DNA from: Calvatia gigantea
Lineage: Eukaryota; Basidiomycota; Agaricomycetes; Agaricales; Lycoperdaceae
Direction of reading: 5' to 3'
DNA length: 64,000 bases
NCBI GenBank assembly: GCA_025093985.1
Contig: JACAAK010000014.1
Location: 1,426,001-1,490,000, forward strand
A program made the position numbers and the translations under genes. Every line of letters starts with the position of its first letter. The stretch's first letter is position 1. Under the pieces are notes generated by a model that was not told the DNA's origin, did not search any database, and worked only from the letters and a program-made list of their open reading frames with translations. This document shows positions 33,480 to 45,766 of this stretch, in pieces.

Positions 33480-36400
33480 TCCTTCCTATCAAACTGAACC
33501 AAAAACACATATGAAATATCCCAGTCACCACCTTAATCGACTCTGGAGCCCAAGGAAATCTTATTTCTTCTACATTTACAAAAACACATGGACTATGAAC
33601 CCATACTATTGACCAACCTATCAAAGTATCTAATGCGGATGGAACTCCTAATGAAAATGGATCCATCTATGAAAGTGTCAAACTAAATGCCTTAATTGAC
33701 AGAAAACAATGTCACTTCAAAGCCTACATCTCAGGAATAGGATCAAAAGACCTGATCCTAGGATACCCTTGGCTACAGCAAACAAACCCAGATATAAACT
33801 GGACTACTCAAGAATTCAGATGGTGAAACAACAAGCACATTGTACCCCTAATCGCAAAATCCACAAATAGACCCACCACTATCAACGAGATTGCCCTAGA
33901 TATCCATGGAATGAATGATATTGAATACTACACCTATCTGGATGAAGACTTTGATCCACTTGCAGTAAAAGTCTTTGAAGCCATCATTCATTCTGAGGAA
34001 CCCAAACTCTCAATTGATGAACTCAAACTCTACTTGGAAAATGTCAATTTCAATGAATTTCACCTGGAACACAAACTCTATGAAATTACTCAAACCCCAC
34101 ATGAACTTGAAATCAACACAAAAATCACCCAGGCTATGAGCCTTGCACAAAAATTAACCCCAAAAGTCAATACAAAATTACCCAAAAAATACCAGAAATT
34201 TGCATCCCTATTCGACACCAAGAAATCAGAACAATTTCCCCCTACTAGACCATATGATCACAAGATCAAACTCCTAGACAGCTTTAAGCCAGAACTAGGA
34301 AAAACATATCCCCTATCATCCCTTGAAACCAAGGAACTCAAGAAGTTTATACATGAAAACCTCTGAAAAGGATATATCTGAGAATCTGAATCTCCTATGG
34401 CCTCATCTTTCTTCTTTGTAGGAAAGAAGGATGGAAAACTCCGACCATGTCAGGACTACTGTTATCTGAATAAACACACCAGGAAGAATGTGCACCCCAT
34501 TCCCATGATAATGACCATTGTGGATAAACTTCAAGGAGCAAAATTATTCACCAAAATGGACATCTGACTTGGATACAATAACATCTGGATTTGAGAGGGA
34601 GATCAATGGAAAGCTGCCTTCAAGACTCTGATTGGGCTTTACAAACTAAACATCATGTTCTTTGGAATGTGCAACTCCCCTGCCACCTTCCAAAAAATGA
34701 TGGATACAATATTCACTAAAATGCTAGATAGAGGAGGAATCATAATCTACATGGATGACATCCTAATCTATGCAAAAACCCAGGAAGAAATGGATTACCT
34801 TACCCTGGAGGCACTCCAGATTCTGAAAGACAATGACCTATACCTAAAACTAGAAAAATGCGAATTCAACAAAACCCATCTGGAATATCTCAGCATGATA
34901 ATCTCCCCTAACAAGATCAAAATGGACAATACTAAACTCCATGGAATAGAAGAATGGCTCTTATCCCACACTACCCACAATGTCAGAAAATTTATGGGAT
35001 TTTGCAACTTCTACCAAAAATTCATACATCACTATGCTGACATCTCCTGACCACTTAATACCCTTCTGTCCAAGACAAAGAAATTTGAATGGGAAATCAA
35101 GGCAAATGAAGCCTTCAACTAACTAAAATCCAAATTCATGAAGAAACCTGTTTTGCTAATGCCAGACCAAACAAAACCCTTCTTTATCAAAACAGACACC
35201 TCAAAATATGCACTAGGAGCTGTCTTATCACAACAGGACACAAATGGAAACTACCATCCAGTAGCCTTCCTATCCAAAGCATTCAACCCCACCTAATGCA
35301 ACTATGAAATACATGACAGGGAGCTCCTTGCCATAATCACTGCACTAGAAGAATGGCGGCACTACCTAGAAGGAGCCCAACATCAGGTAACCATGTGAAC
35401 CGATCACAAAAATCTCACCTTTTGGAGGAAACCCCAAAATATCTCCAGAAGACAAGCCTGATGGTGAGGATTTCTTGCATATTTCAACTTTGCAATTGAA
35501 CATGTCCCAGGAACCAAAATACCAGCTGCCAATGCCCTCTCACACTGACCAGATCATACCCCAGATAATGACAATGACAATGAAAATGTTATTGTCCTTC
35601 CTGAAGAAGTATTTCTCAGTGAAATTACGGTATTACCTAATAAACTATTCATCTCCCTGGTCAATCAAGAGCTGCAGAACAATATTGTGAAATCCTCCAA
35701 ATACAACAAAGTCACCATGGAAGCCATGAAACGAATTACTGAAAGCAATCAACTTGAAATATGGAATTATTCCCATGACATCTGGAGATCTCATGACCTT
35801 CAAAGGGAAAATTATTATCCCAGAAGACATGGAACTCCGCTGATGCGTTATCCAATGATACCATGACCACCCTTCTGCTGAACACCCTGGTGAACAAGAA
35901 ACCTACCGAATGGCCAAAGCCAAGGTATATTGGCCAGGAATGAGTACCTTTGTATGAAATTACATCAAAGGATGCAGTGCATGTCAACAATTCAAGATTA
36001 ACCAAAACCCTTCTCACCCACCATTACAATCAATACCACCACTGATCTCCACTAGGCCATTCGCTCACATCACTATGGATCTGCTTACCGACTTACCCAA
36101 ATCCCATGGTTTTGACTCAATTCTGTCCATAGTGGACCATGGACTTATAAAGGGGGTAATTCTCACTCCTTGTACAAAAGAAATCACTGCCAAAGGAATC
36201 ACCAACATAATTATAAACAAAGTCTACACCAGATTTGGACTACCAGACAAGATTATCTCTGACTGCAACCCCAGATTCCAAGCAAACTCCAGTCAAGCCC
36301 TCATGAAATGCCTTGGAATCACCCAATCATTCTCATCAGCCTATCATCCTTAATCTGATGGAACCACAGAATGATTCAACCAGGAAATCTCAGCATACCT

Positions 36401-37130
36401 GTCTATCTACTGTACAGGAAACCCTTCTACCTGGTCTGAAGCACTCCCAATCCTCGAATTCTCCCATAACTCCCAGACATACTCAGACTGAAAACAAACA
36501 CCTTTTGAACTCATGTATGGAACAAAACCCCATGAAATACCTACAATCCTTGAGGAATCGAACTTTATCACCACAGAAGAAAGAATAGAATTCCTGGACC
36601 ATGTACGAAGAGAAGCAATAGCTGCCCACAAACTAGCAATGGAACATATGGAACAGCAAATTAGGTCCAAATTCAAACTCTTTGCCCTGGGACAAAAAGT
36701 GTGGCTTGAATGAAGAAACCTGAGACTCCCATTCAAATCAAACAAAATAGTGCCAAAATGCCTCAGACCATTCATCATCCAAGAAGTCTTATTGCCACTC
36801 TCCTACTGGCTGAAACTACCTGAAACATGGAAAATTCACAATGTATTCCATGCTACCCTTCTCTCTGAATACACCAAAAACAATATCCATGGGCCAAACC
36901 CAGAACCACCCCTCCCTGATATAATAAAAGGAGAAGAAGAATATGAAATTGAAGGTATCCTGAACCATAGAACTAAAAATAAACAAAGGAAATACTACAT
37001 CAAATGGAAAGGATATGACTATGAAGAAAACTCTTGGGAAAACAAAGCACAACTCTTACCACATGCCCAAGAACTGTTACAAAAATACCAACAAGAACAC
37101 CAACTAACAACCGCTCCACCTAAACAATGA
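33480..37130 (+). pseudogene. pol: G6 pol: protease, RT, RNase H, integrase, chromodomain
   Basis: Protease with LIDSGA active site at about 33533-33550. RT about 34150-35050, with YMDD in an open stretch 34655-35050. RNase H about 35170-35560. Integrase about 35700-36800 with a zinc region and a DDE core (DLLTDLP near 36075, IISDC near 36254, DGTTE near 36356). Chromodomain about 36930-37100 (EEEYEIEG...YYIKWKGYDYEENSW). Stops are mainly Arg CGA to TGA, for example in 'NL*KGYI*ES' near 34364-34380 and 'DI*LGYNN' near 34565. RT and integrase are in different frames, so there is also an indel. Confidence 0.86.
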
Positions 37131-37206
37131 AAAGGATATAAATAACCCAAGATTCTCCCAACTTCTCCATCATTCCTCAACAGCATTCCTATGAACTAAA
37201 CCCCCA

Positions 37207-39507
37207 ATGGCACCTACTCAGAAAAACTACAAGAAGGGAAAGAAAGCTGCTATCATAGCCTTGTCCCCCTCTCCCTCTCTTTCCTCAATCTCCTCATTCT
37301 CTACTAAAAATAACTCCCCTGTTAGAAAGTCCCAATCTCTCCCCTTCTCCCCTCATATTTCTGTACCCAACCCTCCCACCATCACACCTGTGGACTGCAA
37401 AGCCCCTGCCTCAATCCTTCCCACAGTTTAAATCAACGAACTACTGGAGAAGCCAATAATCACCCTGCCAAATGCTGTCTTCACCAGAAACGAGCTCCAA
37501 CAATTTGTAGACCAGAACAAACACTTCTAGGTCAACATCTTCACCAGATCAGAGTGTATCTATATCCCTCCCTCTACCAAATCAACTCCCAGCACCACCT
37601 GGGATAAACTTACCTACCCAGCAAGAATGGGAAGCAGCTCTGCTGTACTCTAGTTTCATTCCCAGCAAACAGAGGTACAAAACCCATCCCATGACACTGA
37701 ACCTTGAAACCCCCCAGTCTCCTTCTCTGAGGTCCTTACTGGAACCACTCTCTATATTGCCTCCTACAACATGAAATCAACTCCCCAGTGACTCCTTTGG
37801 TCACCAAAGCTGAAGTATGTCTACCCAATCCAGGTTGACAACCCCACCCCAACACTCCCCTTGGAGTAAGCTGGCATTCCAAAATTTGCTAGGGCAGAAC
37901 TCCCCATCATTGACCGATGGCATATCTCCAACCATACCCCCAGTCCCTTTCCAAAGTCCTCCATAGCCATCACAGCCAACCCAGCCAATAACGATCCAAC
38001 TGGATGGGCCTGGTTCAGTCCCAAACTCCCCATTGAGTACAATTGACCTTCGCCCATGGAGTTATGGGCTCAAACTAATTTCTCATCTAAGGGATCCCTC
38101 TGCACAATGGTTCTCAAGAAAGGCCATTGAACTTGCTTCCATACCGAATATCTACATTATGCCAATTAGCGAAATCACTGGCACATTATCTGTGATGCCA
38201 TTTTACAGCTTGAACATCTTTCTCAGGATTATGAGCACACTACTGATCGAGCAGCCCTATTTATCCAGGCATCACGAAGCCTTGGATTACCTTAGGCTTA
38301 CACCTGCTACCTTAACAAGCATAGCATTAAGCCTATCCCACCCAACCAGCAAATTGGCCCTTCTCAGGTCAGATCACACCAATAAGCCAGTTCCCCCAAG
38401 AGAAATCCCTCCTCCAAATCGAATGCACCTCCCTTCTTCCCACTTATCCTATCCAGACAAACTAATCCCACCTGAATGACTCAAAGCGGCCACACACAAC
38501 CTAATGGCCCATCTAGACTGACTCCTGGCCCTTTAAAACCAGCCTGAAAGCCACTTACCTCCAACTCAAGACAAAGAAGAACCCCAACCCAACCCCAAGC
38601 AATGAACGACCCAAATTTCAATCTGAAGGCCTTTTGCGAAAAATGTGCCAAACTCCACCTTCCTGCTGTAGGTCACTGGGCCAGTGACTGCTCACACCAC
38701 TTATCCAATCTGTCGAAAAACCTGCCCTGGACACTACCGCTAGACTTGTCCCCAGTATTTCTGCTAACTGTTATAGTGAGATAGAATTTGTTCTAATTCT
38801 ACCCAATATCTATCCACAGATGATATCAAAGGGGACTCCTTCTTGAAGGCTCAAAGAATATGCAAAGTAATATAATTACTTTTGATATTCTTAAGTCTTA
38901 CAATCAGAGGTCAATTCTCAGAGTATAATTCCTTAACATCTTATACAGTACACTTTAGTAGTTTAGAAGCAATGTCTTAAGAGCAGAGTTTAAGAGTGTG
39001 TTTCAAGAGTTATAAATTGAGTCTCCACCTAACCAAGTAGAAACGATAGAGTCTACTGGTCAAGTTGAAGGGTTTATATACTACAACAGTGTACTATTGT
39101 ATTGTACTGTATTGATATGTTACTTGTCTATATATAGTATTCAAATGTGGTACAACTTCAAAGTGGTACAACTTTGAATTATGACATAAGTTGTGCTATT
39201 TATATGTATTAAGTTCTAGGTAAGTCTGGCTATGTTCTAGGTTTGTCTAGACACAAGCTAGTCTTTAAAGGTGTTCTAGAACTTGTATTATCTAAGTAAA
39301 TACATGAGTTCATAACACTAACTCTGCGAAACTCTTAACCCTCAACATAAACCTAAAGATTGCCCAAAATACATCGACCACGTACAAGCTGTGGAACATA
39401 TGAAACAATGTTTTCAGGAACAAGTTCTTGAAAACCCTCACAATGCCTTCAACAACAAATACTATGATGATGGAGTATCCTTGGACTACTCTGTCCTATC
39501 AGTGTAA
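37207..39507 (+). pseudogene. G6 ORF3: zinc-knuckle accessory protein, split by a solo LTR
   Basis: Sense ORF after the chromodomain, about 580 codons without the LTR insertion. Lys-rich start (MAPTQKNYKKGKK), then Ser/Pro-rich disorder, a helical middle, and a Cys/His-rich C-terminus. In the G9 copy the C-terminus reads as three tandem knuckles: CX2CX9HX4C, CX2CX6HX4C and CX2CX6HX4C. In G6 the third knuckle is interrupted by the D LTR (38769-39317, duplication CTAAC). Stop TAA at 39505, 33 nt before the 3' LTR. The knuckles suggest RNA or DNA binding; the role is unknown. Confidence 0.75.
38769..39317 (-). repeat. Solo LTR, family D (549 bp)
   Basis: TGTTATAGTG...TTCATAACA on the plus strand, perfect duplication CTAAC (38764-38768 and 39318-39322). 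Transcription orientation is judged minus from the TATA box (TATATAAA on the minus strand near 39075). Inserted in the third zinc knuckle of G6 ORF3. Confidence 0.93.
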
Positions 39508-39540
39508 ATTTTCAGAGTAATTTACCTAGAGACAGGCTAA

Positions 39541-40167
39541 TGTTATGAACTTACCACATTCCCAGACTCTCCCCATTTGTGTATTAACCTTCTATTTAGA
39601 CTTCTTCTCTTTCTTTAGTATACCCTGGTCCATTCTTTATTTATTCATCATGTGTACTTCTACCTTTTCTTCTTATGACTCATTTTGAGTTATGTTCCTA
39701 TTTCACTCTCATCTTTTCTCAGTAGCAAACTTCCATTTACTCATTTCCATCTTTGTATGACTTGTTCCCCTTTTCTCCTGTTCTTTTACTCATCCCTATG
39801 ACTCCCTAGATTACCAATTAACCCATAGTAGTTTCTCACTGACTCATACCAGTTTACTATGTAATCTCTCATCCTTTATTTGTAGCTAGTATATAACCTC
39901 AAGTAGTACTGCTGTATTACCTTAGGTTATTCTAGTAACAAGCTTCCTTATCTTCACTCATCTGCTACAAGGTTAACAACCTTGGGGACTGCAGTAACAC
40001 TTAACTTAGACTTCTCAGGCAAGTGCAAGCTTCTACTCAAGAAAGCGATCTGAAGCCTGTACAGAAGTTATTGAGACTTGTCAAATACTCCTGAGCTATA
40101 GTGTCGAACCTCTCCCTGAGTGGAGATGATCTGGACTCGGTTGTGAAATAAGGTAATGTACATAACA
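39541..40167 (+). repeat. G6 3' LTR (family E, 627 bp)
   Basis: TGTTATGAAC...CATAACA. Preceded by the weak purine tract AGAGACAGGCTAA. Duplicated at 42950-43577 as part of the 3.4-kb tandem duplication. Confidence 0.88.
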
Positions 40168-40956
40168 AGGCTAACCCAGGTGCATTTGCCTTTAGACCAG
40201 ATAACACAGGCATCAGGTGAGCTGGTGTGCATGGGGGGTCTGTACAAGACCTTTCTTCTTCTGGCCTACTGGGCTGGAAAGCCTTAAGGAAACAGGGGTG
40301 GGGTCCCTGGGGGAATTCTTCTGGGTTCATTTTGGTAGTTCTCCTTTCCTGGAGTGGACCCATGGCAGTCTAATGGCAAAAGAAATAATCAAATGGAAGT
40401 GGGGTCCCCAGGCAGTTGGGTGGGCTTGTCTCACCTGTTGCCTTCTTGGGGCTTAACACGTTAGGGTTCTACTCTTGCTGCCAGGTTGCTGAGGGTCTGT
40501 TCTGGGCAGGTACCCTCTGGTCTGGGAAGTTGGGGGTCAGGTGGTTCCAAGTACAGGCTCCTTGCACCAGCTTTCCCTTATTACACCTGTCCCCTCTTGG
40601 GCACTTAAGTACTGTTGCCACTAGGCCCACTGGTTGTGGAATGATCAGGATACTGCTGTTTCATAGCAGTATGTCACTGGGTGTACACCACAAGACCTGG
40701 GCAACTGGGTCTTCTACAGTGTGATAGGCATTTCAGGAAACTGGAGGATTTAGCAAGTAGGGGGTGGTTTGGTCTGGTCTGGGTTTACACTTGGGTTGGG
40801 TTGGGCTGCCTCTGAACAGTAGATTACTCTTAACTCATTGGACTTTGTAGTTAGGGGGTTTGTACTCTAGCTACATGTAGGACTGCAATTGGGCACCACA
40901 TTATAAATTGGCGAAAAGCCTTGATTTTAAAATAAAAATAATAATAATAATAATAT
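40168..40956 (+). mobile_element. LINE 3' end with (AAT)n tail, copy 1
   Basis: Non-coding 0.8 kb ending in GCCTTGATTTTAAAATAAA and an AAT repeat (about 40936-40956), the usual 3' terminus of Tad-like fungal LINEs. It directly abuts the end of the E LTR. Scattered short open frames (40217-40456, 40416-40724) show no recognisable protein. Confidence 0.65.
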
Positions 40957-42358
40957 ATTTTGGCTCTTTGAGTGCTTCACCTTGATACTTGAGCATGACA
41001 AGTCTAAGGTTTTTCACTTTTCCTGGAAACACAGGGATGTCAATCCACCCATTGATTTGGGGTTCATCTCTTTCATGGGTAATACACCTCTTTAGCCCAA
41101 GACCTATTGGAGGTACTTGGACTTCTACTTCGACTGTGGCTTGACCTTCAAAGAGCATATTTGGTTCTATTCCACCAAGACACTCTTTACAGTAAAAGCC
41201 ATGAGAATGCTTGGCAACTCAACAAGGGACTTGTGGCCTATACAGAAGTGCCTTCCCTACCAGTTGTGTGTTATGTCTATTGTAATATATAGCTTTAACC
41301 TCTGGTTCTTCAAGGGATCCCACTGTAAGGCAGCCCTTAAGAGCCTAAACTCCATGCAATGCTGGGCAACCCTGTGGATTACAGATGCTTTCTGGACTGC
41401 TTCTATGGGTGCTGCAGAGTCATTTGCAGGCCTCATCCCCATCCAGCTTCACCTTAAGAAGCTTGTTATCCAGTCAGACTACAGGATTAAGACCCTAGCA
41501 CCCAACTATCCTCTCCAGGCTCTTATGAGCCTGAAATACTCTAGAAGTACCAAGCTGCACTCTAGGTCTATTGTTCTTATATTGCCTTTAGTGTGTAAGA
41601 AGATAGCTGGAGCCCTAATACATGCTGACTCCAGCCTGCCATCTCTAGTTGAGAGCTTTGCACTTATGGCATTGATCAATCAGCCTAAACACTACCTCAT
41701 GGACCTCTACTCTGACTGGATAGGGTTTATGGAGGTAAAACTCAACGTGGAGGGTAACACTGACCCAATGCATATGTCTGCTCTCAATGCATGTCTTTGC
41801 AAGTGCAGAGAGGATCCTGGGATTGTTTATATAGCAACAAACATGAGTTTGCTGCTGCATGGTAAATTCCAGGCAGTTTTAGCTGCCCATGTATACCACC
41901 AGAGTGAGTCTCTTAGGGAGATTACTTGTGTGGCAGGCAGGGTTATGGCTCTAGATACTAAGCTCATGGCCATTGCCCTTGGCATTCACTTTGCTCTCAA
42001 GCAGGGTAACATCAGGCTCATACACATCTTCACTGACTCTATTGCATTGGCAAAGCTTGCTCCACTTATTGACTTGGGGTTCACTCCATTCACTGGTGAT
42101 ATACCTTTGTGGCCTAAGACCTATTGGAGGTACTTGGGCTTCTACTTCAATCATGGCTTAACCTTTAAAAAGCATGTTTGATATTACTCCACTAAGGCAC
42201 TCTCCATGGTCAAGGCTATGAAGATGCTTGGCAATTCTACGAGGGGCTTGAGGCTGATGCAGAAGTGCCTCCTCTATTGGTCATGCATTGTACCTATTGC
42301 AACATATGGCTTCAAACTCTGGTTCTTCAAGGATTCCCACTGTAAAGTGGCCTTCAAG
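40957..42358 (+). pseudogene. Tad-like LINE ORF2 fragment: RT thumb, RNase H, RT thumb, copy 1
   Basis: The frame from 40957 gives the typical LINE RT C-terminus (DVNPPIDLGF...PKTYWRYL...NSTR). It is open for 354 codons (41117-42181) through the RNase H domain with FTDSIALAK. At about 42060 the sequence jumps back to the RT segment PLIDLGF...PKTYWRYLGFYF. About 300 bp (41040-41345) are therefore repeated at 42060-42358. The endonuclease and catalytic RT core are absent. Cut at 42359 by a D LTR. Confidence 0.78.
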
Positions 42359-42726
42359 TGTTATAGTGAGATCAACTTTTATCCTAAGTTGACCTGATAT
42401 CTACAGGCAGTTGTGATATCAAAGGGGACTCCTTGAAGGCTTAGAATATCAAAGTATTACAACTACTTTGGATATTCTAATGTCTTTGATCAGTTGTCTT
42501 GTCCTTCAATAGATAACTCTTATAACATCTTATAAAGTAAGCTTAGTAGTTCAGAGTAATACAACTTCAAAGTGGTACAACTTTGAATTATGACATAAGT
42601 TGTGCTATTTATATGTATTAAGTTCTAGGTAAGTCTGGCTATGTTCTAGGTCTGTCTAGACACAAGCTAGTCTTTAAAGGTGTTCTAGAACTTGTATTAT
42701 CTAAGTAAATACATGAGTTCATAACA
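42359..42726 (-). repeat. Hybrid family-D LTR (368 bp)
   Basis: The left about 200 bp match the D LTR at 45767; the right about 165 bp match the D LTR ending at 39317. The flanks are TCAAG (as left of 45767) and CTAAC (as right of 39317), so neither side forms a duplication. This is the junction expected from recombination between those two LTRs. Confidence 0.88.
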
Positions 42727-42949
42727 CTAACTCTGCGAAACTCTTAACCCTCAACATAAACCTAAAGATTGCCCAAAATACATCGACCACGTACAAGCTG
42801 TGGAACATATGAAACAATGTTTTCAGGAACAAGTTCTTGAAAACCCTCACAACGCCTTCAACAACAAATACTATGATGATGGAGTATCCTTGAACTACTC
42901 TGTCCTACCAGTGTAAATTTTCAGAGTAATTTATCTAGAGGCGGGCTAA

Positions 42950-43577
42950 TGTTATGAACTTACCACATCCCCAGACTCTCCCCATTTGTGTATTAACCTT
43001 CTATTTAGACTTCTTCTCTTTCTTTAGTATACCCTGGTCCATTCTTTATTTATTCATCATGTGTACTTCTACCTTTTCTTCTTATGACTCATTTTGAGTT
43101 ATGTTCCTATTTCACTCTCATCTTTTCTCAGTAGCAAACTTCCATTTACTCATTTCCATCTTCGTATGACTTGTTCCCCTTTTTCTCCTGTTCTTTTACT
43201 CATCCCTATGACTCCCTAGATTACCAATTAACCCATAGTAGTTTCTCACTGACTCATACCAGTTTACTATGTAATCTCTCATCCTTTATTTGTAGCTAGT
43301 ATATAACCTCAAGTAGTACTGCTGTATTACCTTAGGTTATTCTAGTAACAAGCTTCCTTATCTTCACTCATCTGCTACAAGGTTAACAACCTTGGGGACT
43401 GCAGTAACACTTAACTTAGACTTCTCAGGCAAGTGCAAGCTTCTACTCAAGAAAGCGATCTGAAGCCTGTACAGAAGTTATTGAGACTTGTCAAATACTC
43501 CTGAGCTATAGTGTCGAACCTCTCCCTGAGTGGAGATGATCTGGACTCGGTTGTGAAATAAGGTAATGTACATAACA
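42950..43577 (+). repeat. Family-E LTR, duplicated copy (628 bp)
   Basis: Copy of 39541-40167, preceded by the duplicated end of ORF3 (42727-42949). Confidence 0.88.
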
Positions 43578-44338
43578 AGGCTAACCCAGGTGCATTTGCC
43601 TTTAGACCAGATAACACAGGCATCAGGTGAGCTGGTGTGCATGGGGGGTCTGTACAAGACCTTTCTTCTTCTGGCCTACTGGGCTGGAAAGCCTTAAGGA
43701 AACAGGGGTGGGGTCCCTGGGGGAATTCTTCTGGGTTCATTTTGGTAGTTCTCCTTTCCTGGAGTGGACCCATGGCAGTCTAATGGCAAAAGAAATAATC
43801 AAATGGAAGTGGGGTCCCCAGGCAGTTGGGTGGGCTTGTCTCACCTGTTGCCTTCTTGGGGCTTAACACGTTAGGGTTCTACTCTTGCTGCCAGGTTGCT
43901 GAGGGTCTGTTCTGGGCAGGTACCCTCTGGTCTGGGAAGTTGGGGGTCAGGTGGTTCCAAGTACAGGCTCCTTGCACCAGCTTTCCCTTATTACACCTGT
44001 CCCCTCTTGGGCACTTAAGTACTGTTGCCACTAGGCCCACTGGTTGTGGAATGATCAGGATACTGCTGTTTCATAGCAGTATGTCACTGGGTGTACACCA
44101 CAAGACCTGGGCAACTGGGTCTTCTACAGTGTGATAGGCATTTCAGGAAACTGGAGGATTTAGCAAGTAGGGGGTGGTTTGGTCTGGTCTGGGTTTACAC
44201 TTGGGTTGGGTTGGGCTGCCTCTGAACAGTAGATTACTCTTAACTCATTGGACTTTGTAGTTAGGGGGTTTGTACTCTGCTACATGTGGACTGCAATTGG
44301 GCACCACATTATAAATTGGCAAAAGCCTTGATTTTAAA

Positions 44339-44366
<28 letters not shown>
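43578..44366 (+). mobile_element. LINE 3' end with (AAT)n tail, copy 2
   Basis: Near-identical to 40168-40956. The AAT tail has about one more unit, and a few bases are missing near 44278-44325. Confidence 0.65.
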
Positions 44367-44369
<3 letters not shown>

Positions 44370-45766
44370 GGCTCTTTGAGTGCTTCACCTTGATACTTGA
44401 GCATGACAAGTCTAAGGTTTTTCACTTTTCCTGGAAACACAGGGATGTCAATCCACCCATTGATTTGGGGTTCATCTCTTTCATGGGTAATACACCTCTT
44501 TAGCCCAAGACCTATTGGAGGTACTTGGGCTTCTACTTCGACTGTGGCTTGACCTTCAAAGAGCACATTTGGTTCTATTCCACCAAGACACTCTCTAGAG
44601 TAAAAGCTATGAGAATGCTTGGCAACTCAACAAGGGGCTTGTGGCCTATACAGAAGTGCCTTCCCTACTAGTTGTGTGTCATGTCTATTGTGATGTATGG
44701 CTTTAACCTCTGGTTCTTCAAGGGATCCCACTGTAAGGCAGCCCTTAAGAGCCTGAACTCCATGCAATGCTGGGCAACCCTGTGGATTACAGATGCTTTC
44801 TGGACTGCTCCTATGGATGCTGCAGAGTCATTTGCAGGCCTCATCCCCATCCGGCTTCATCTTAAGAAGCTTGTTATCCAGTCAGACTACAGGATTAAGA
44901 CCCTAGCACCCAACCATCCTCTCCAGGCTCTTATGAGCCTGGAATACTCTAGAAGTACCAAGCTGCACTCCAGGTCTATTGTTCTTATATTGCCTTTAGT
45001 GTGTAAGAAGATGGCTGGAGCCCTAATACATGCTGACTCCAGCCTGCCATCTCTAGTTGAGAGCTTTGCACTTATGGCATCGATCAATCAGCCTAAACAC
45101 CACCTCATGGACCTCTACTCTGACTGGATAGGGTTTATGGAGGTAAAACTCAATGTGGAGGGTAACACTGACCCAATGCATATGTCTGCTCTCAATGTAT
45201 GTCTTTGCAAGTGCAGAGAGGATCCTGGGATTGTTTATATAGCAACAAACATGAGTTTGCTGCTGCATGGTAAATTCCAGGCAGTTTTAGCTGCCCATGT
45301 ATACCACCAGAGTGAGTCTCTTAGGGAGATTACTTGTGTGGCAGGCAGGGTTATGGCTCTAGATACTAAGCTCATGGCCATTGCCCTTGGCATTCACTTT
45401 GCTCTCAAGCAGGGTAACATCAGGCTCATACACATCTTCACTGACTCTATTGCATTGGCAAAGCTTGCTCCACTTATTGACTTGGGGTTCACTCCATTCA
45501 CTGGTGATATACCTTTGTGGCCTAAGACCTATTGGAGGTACTTGGGCTTCTACTTCAATCATGGCTTAACCTTTAAAAAGCATGTTTGATATTACTCCAC
45601 TAAGGCACTCTCCATGGTCAAGGCTATGAAGATGCTTGGCAATTCTACGAGGGGCTTGAGGCTGATGCAGAAGTGCCTCCTCTATTGGTCATGCATTGTA
45701 CCTATTGCAACATATGGCTTCAAACTCTGGTTCTTCAAGGATTCCCACTGTAAAGTGGCCTTCAAG
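44367..45766 (+). pseudogene. Tad-like LINE ORF2 fragment, copy 2
   Basis: Duplicate of 40957-42358. One extra TAG near 44668 shortens the main open frame to 305 codons (44672-45589). RNase H motif FTDSIALAK and the repeated RT thumb segment are both present. Confidence 0.78.

Larger units (their letters stand above)
21630..40167 (+). mobile_element. G6: Ty3/gypsy chromovirus, family E, with nested insertions
   Basis: Plus-strand element: 5' LTR (21630-22261), leader, gag, protease, RT, RNase H, integrase, chromodomain, ORF3, 3' LTR (39541-40167). Insertions inside it are G7 (23029-30132), two filler blocks (30194-30692 and 31206-31740), a family-A solo LTR (31826-32456) and a family-D solo LTR (38769-39317). 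Flanks are TCTTC on the left and AGGCT on the right, so no matching target duplication; the right flank is part of a rearranged tandem duplication. Confidence 0.85.
39150..42558 (+). repeat. Tandem duplication, copy 1 (about 3.41 kb)
   Basis: Holds the end of a D LTR, the end of ORF3, an E LTR, LINE fragments and the start of a D LTR. The same order repeats 3408-3410 bp later with very few differences, nearly all C/T or G/A transitions plus one trinucleotide-repeat length change. Confidence 0.9.

Noticed and set aside
39525..40175. GCTAA before and after the E LTR (39536-39540 and 40170-40174) as a target duplication
   Set aside because: The same GGCTAA precedes the G9 LTR, so it is internal element sequence. 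The right copy is 2 nt away from the LTR end.
43447..43773. 108-codon minus-strand frame present twice (40037-40363 and 43447-43773)
   Set aside because: It spans the junction between the E LTR and LINE 3' end, and is repeated only because the segment is duplicated.
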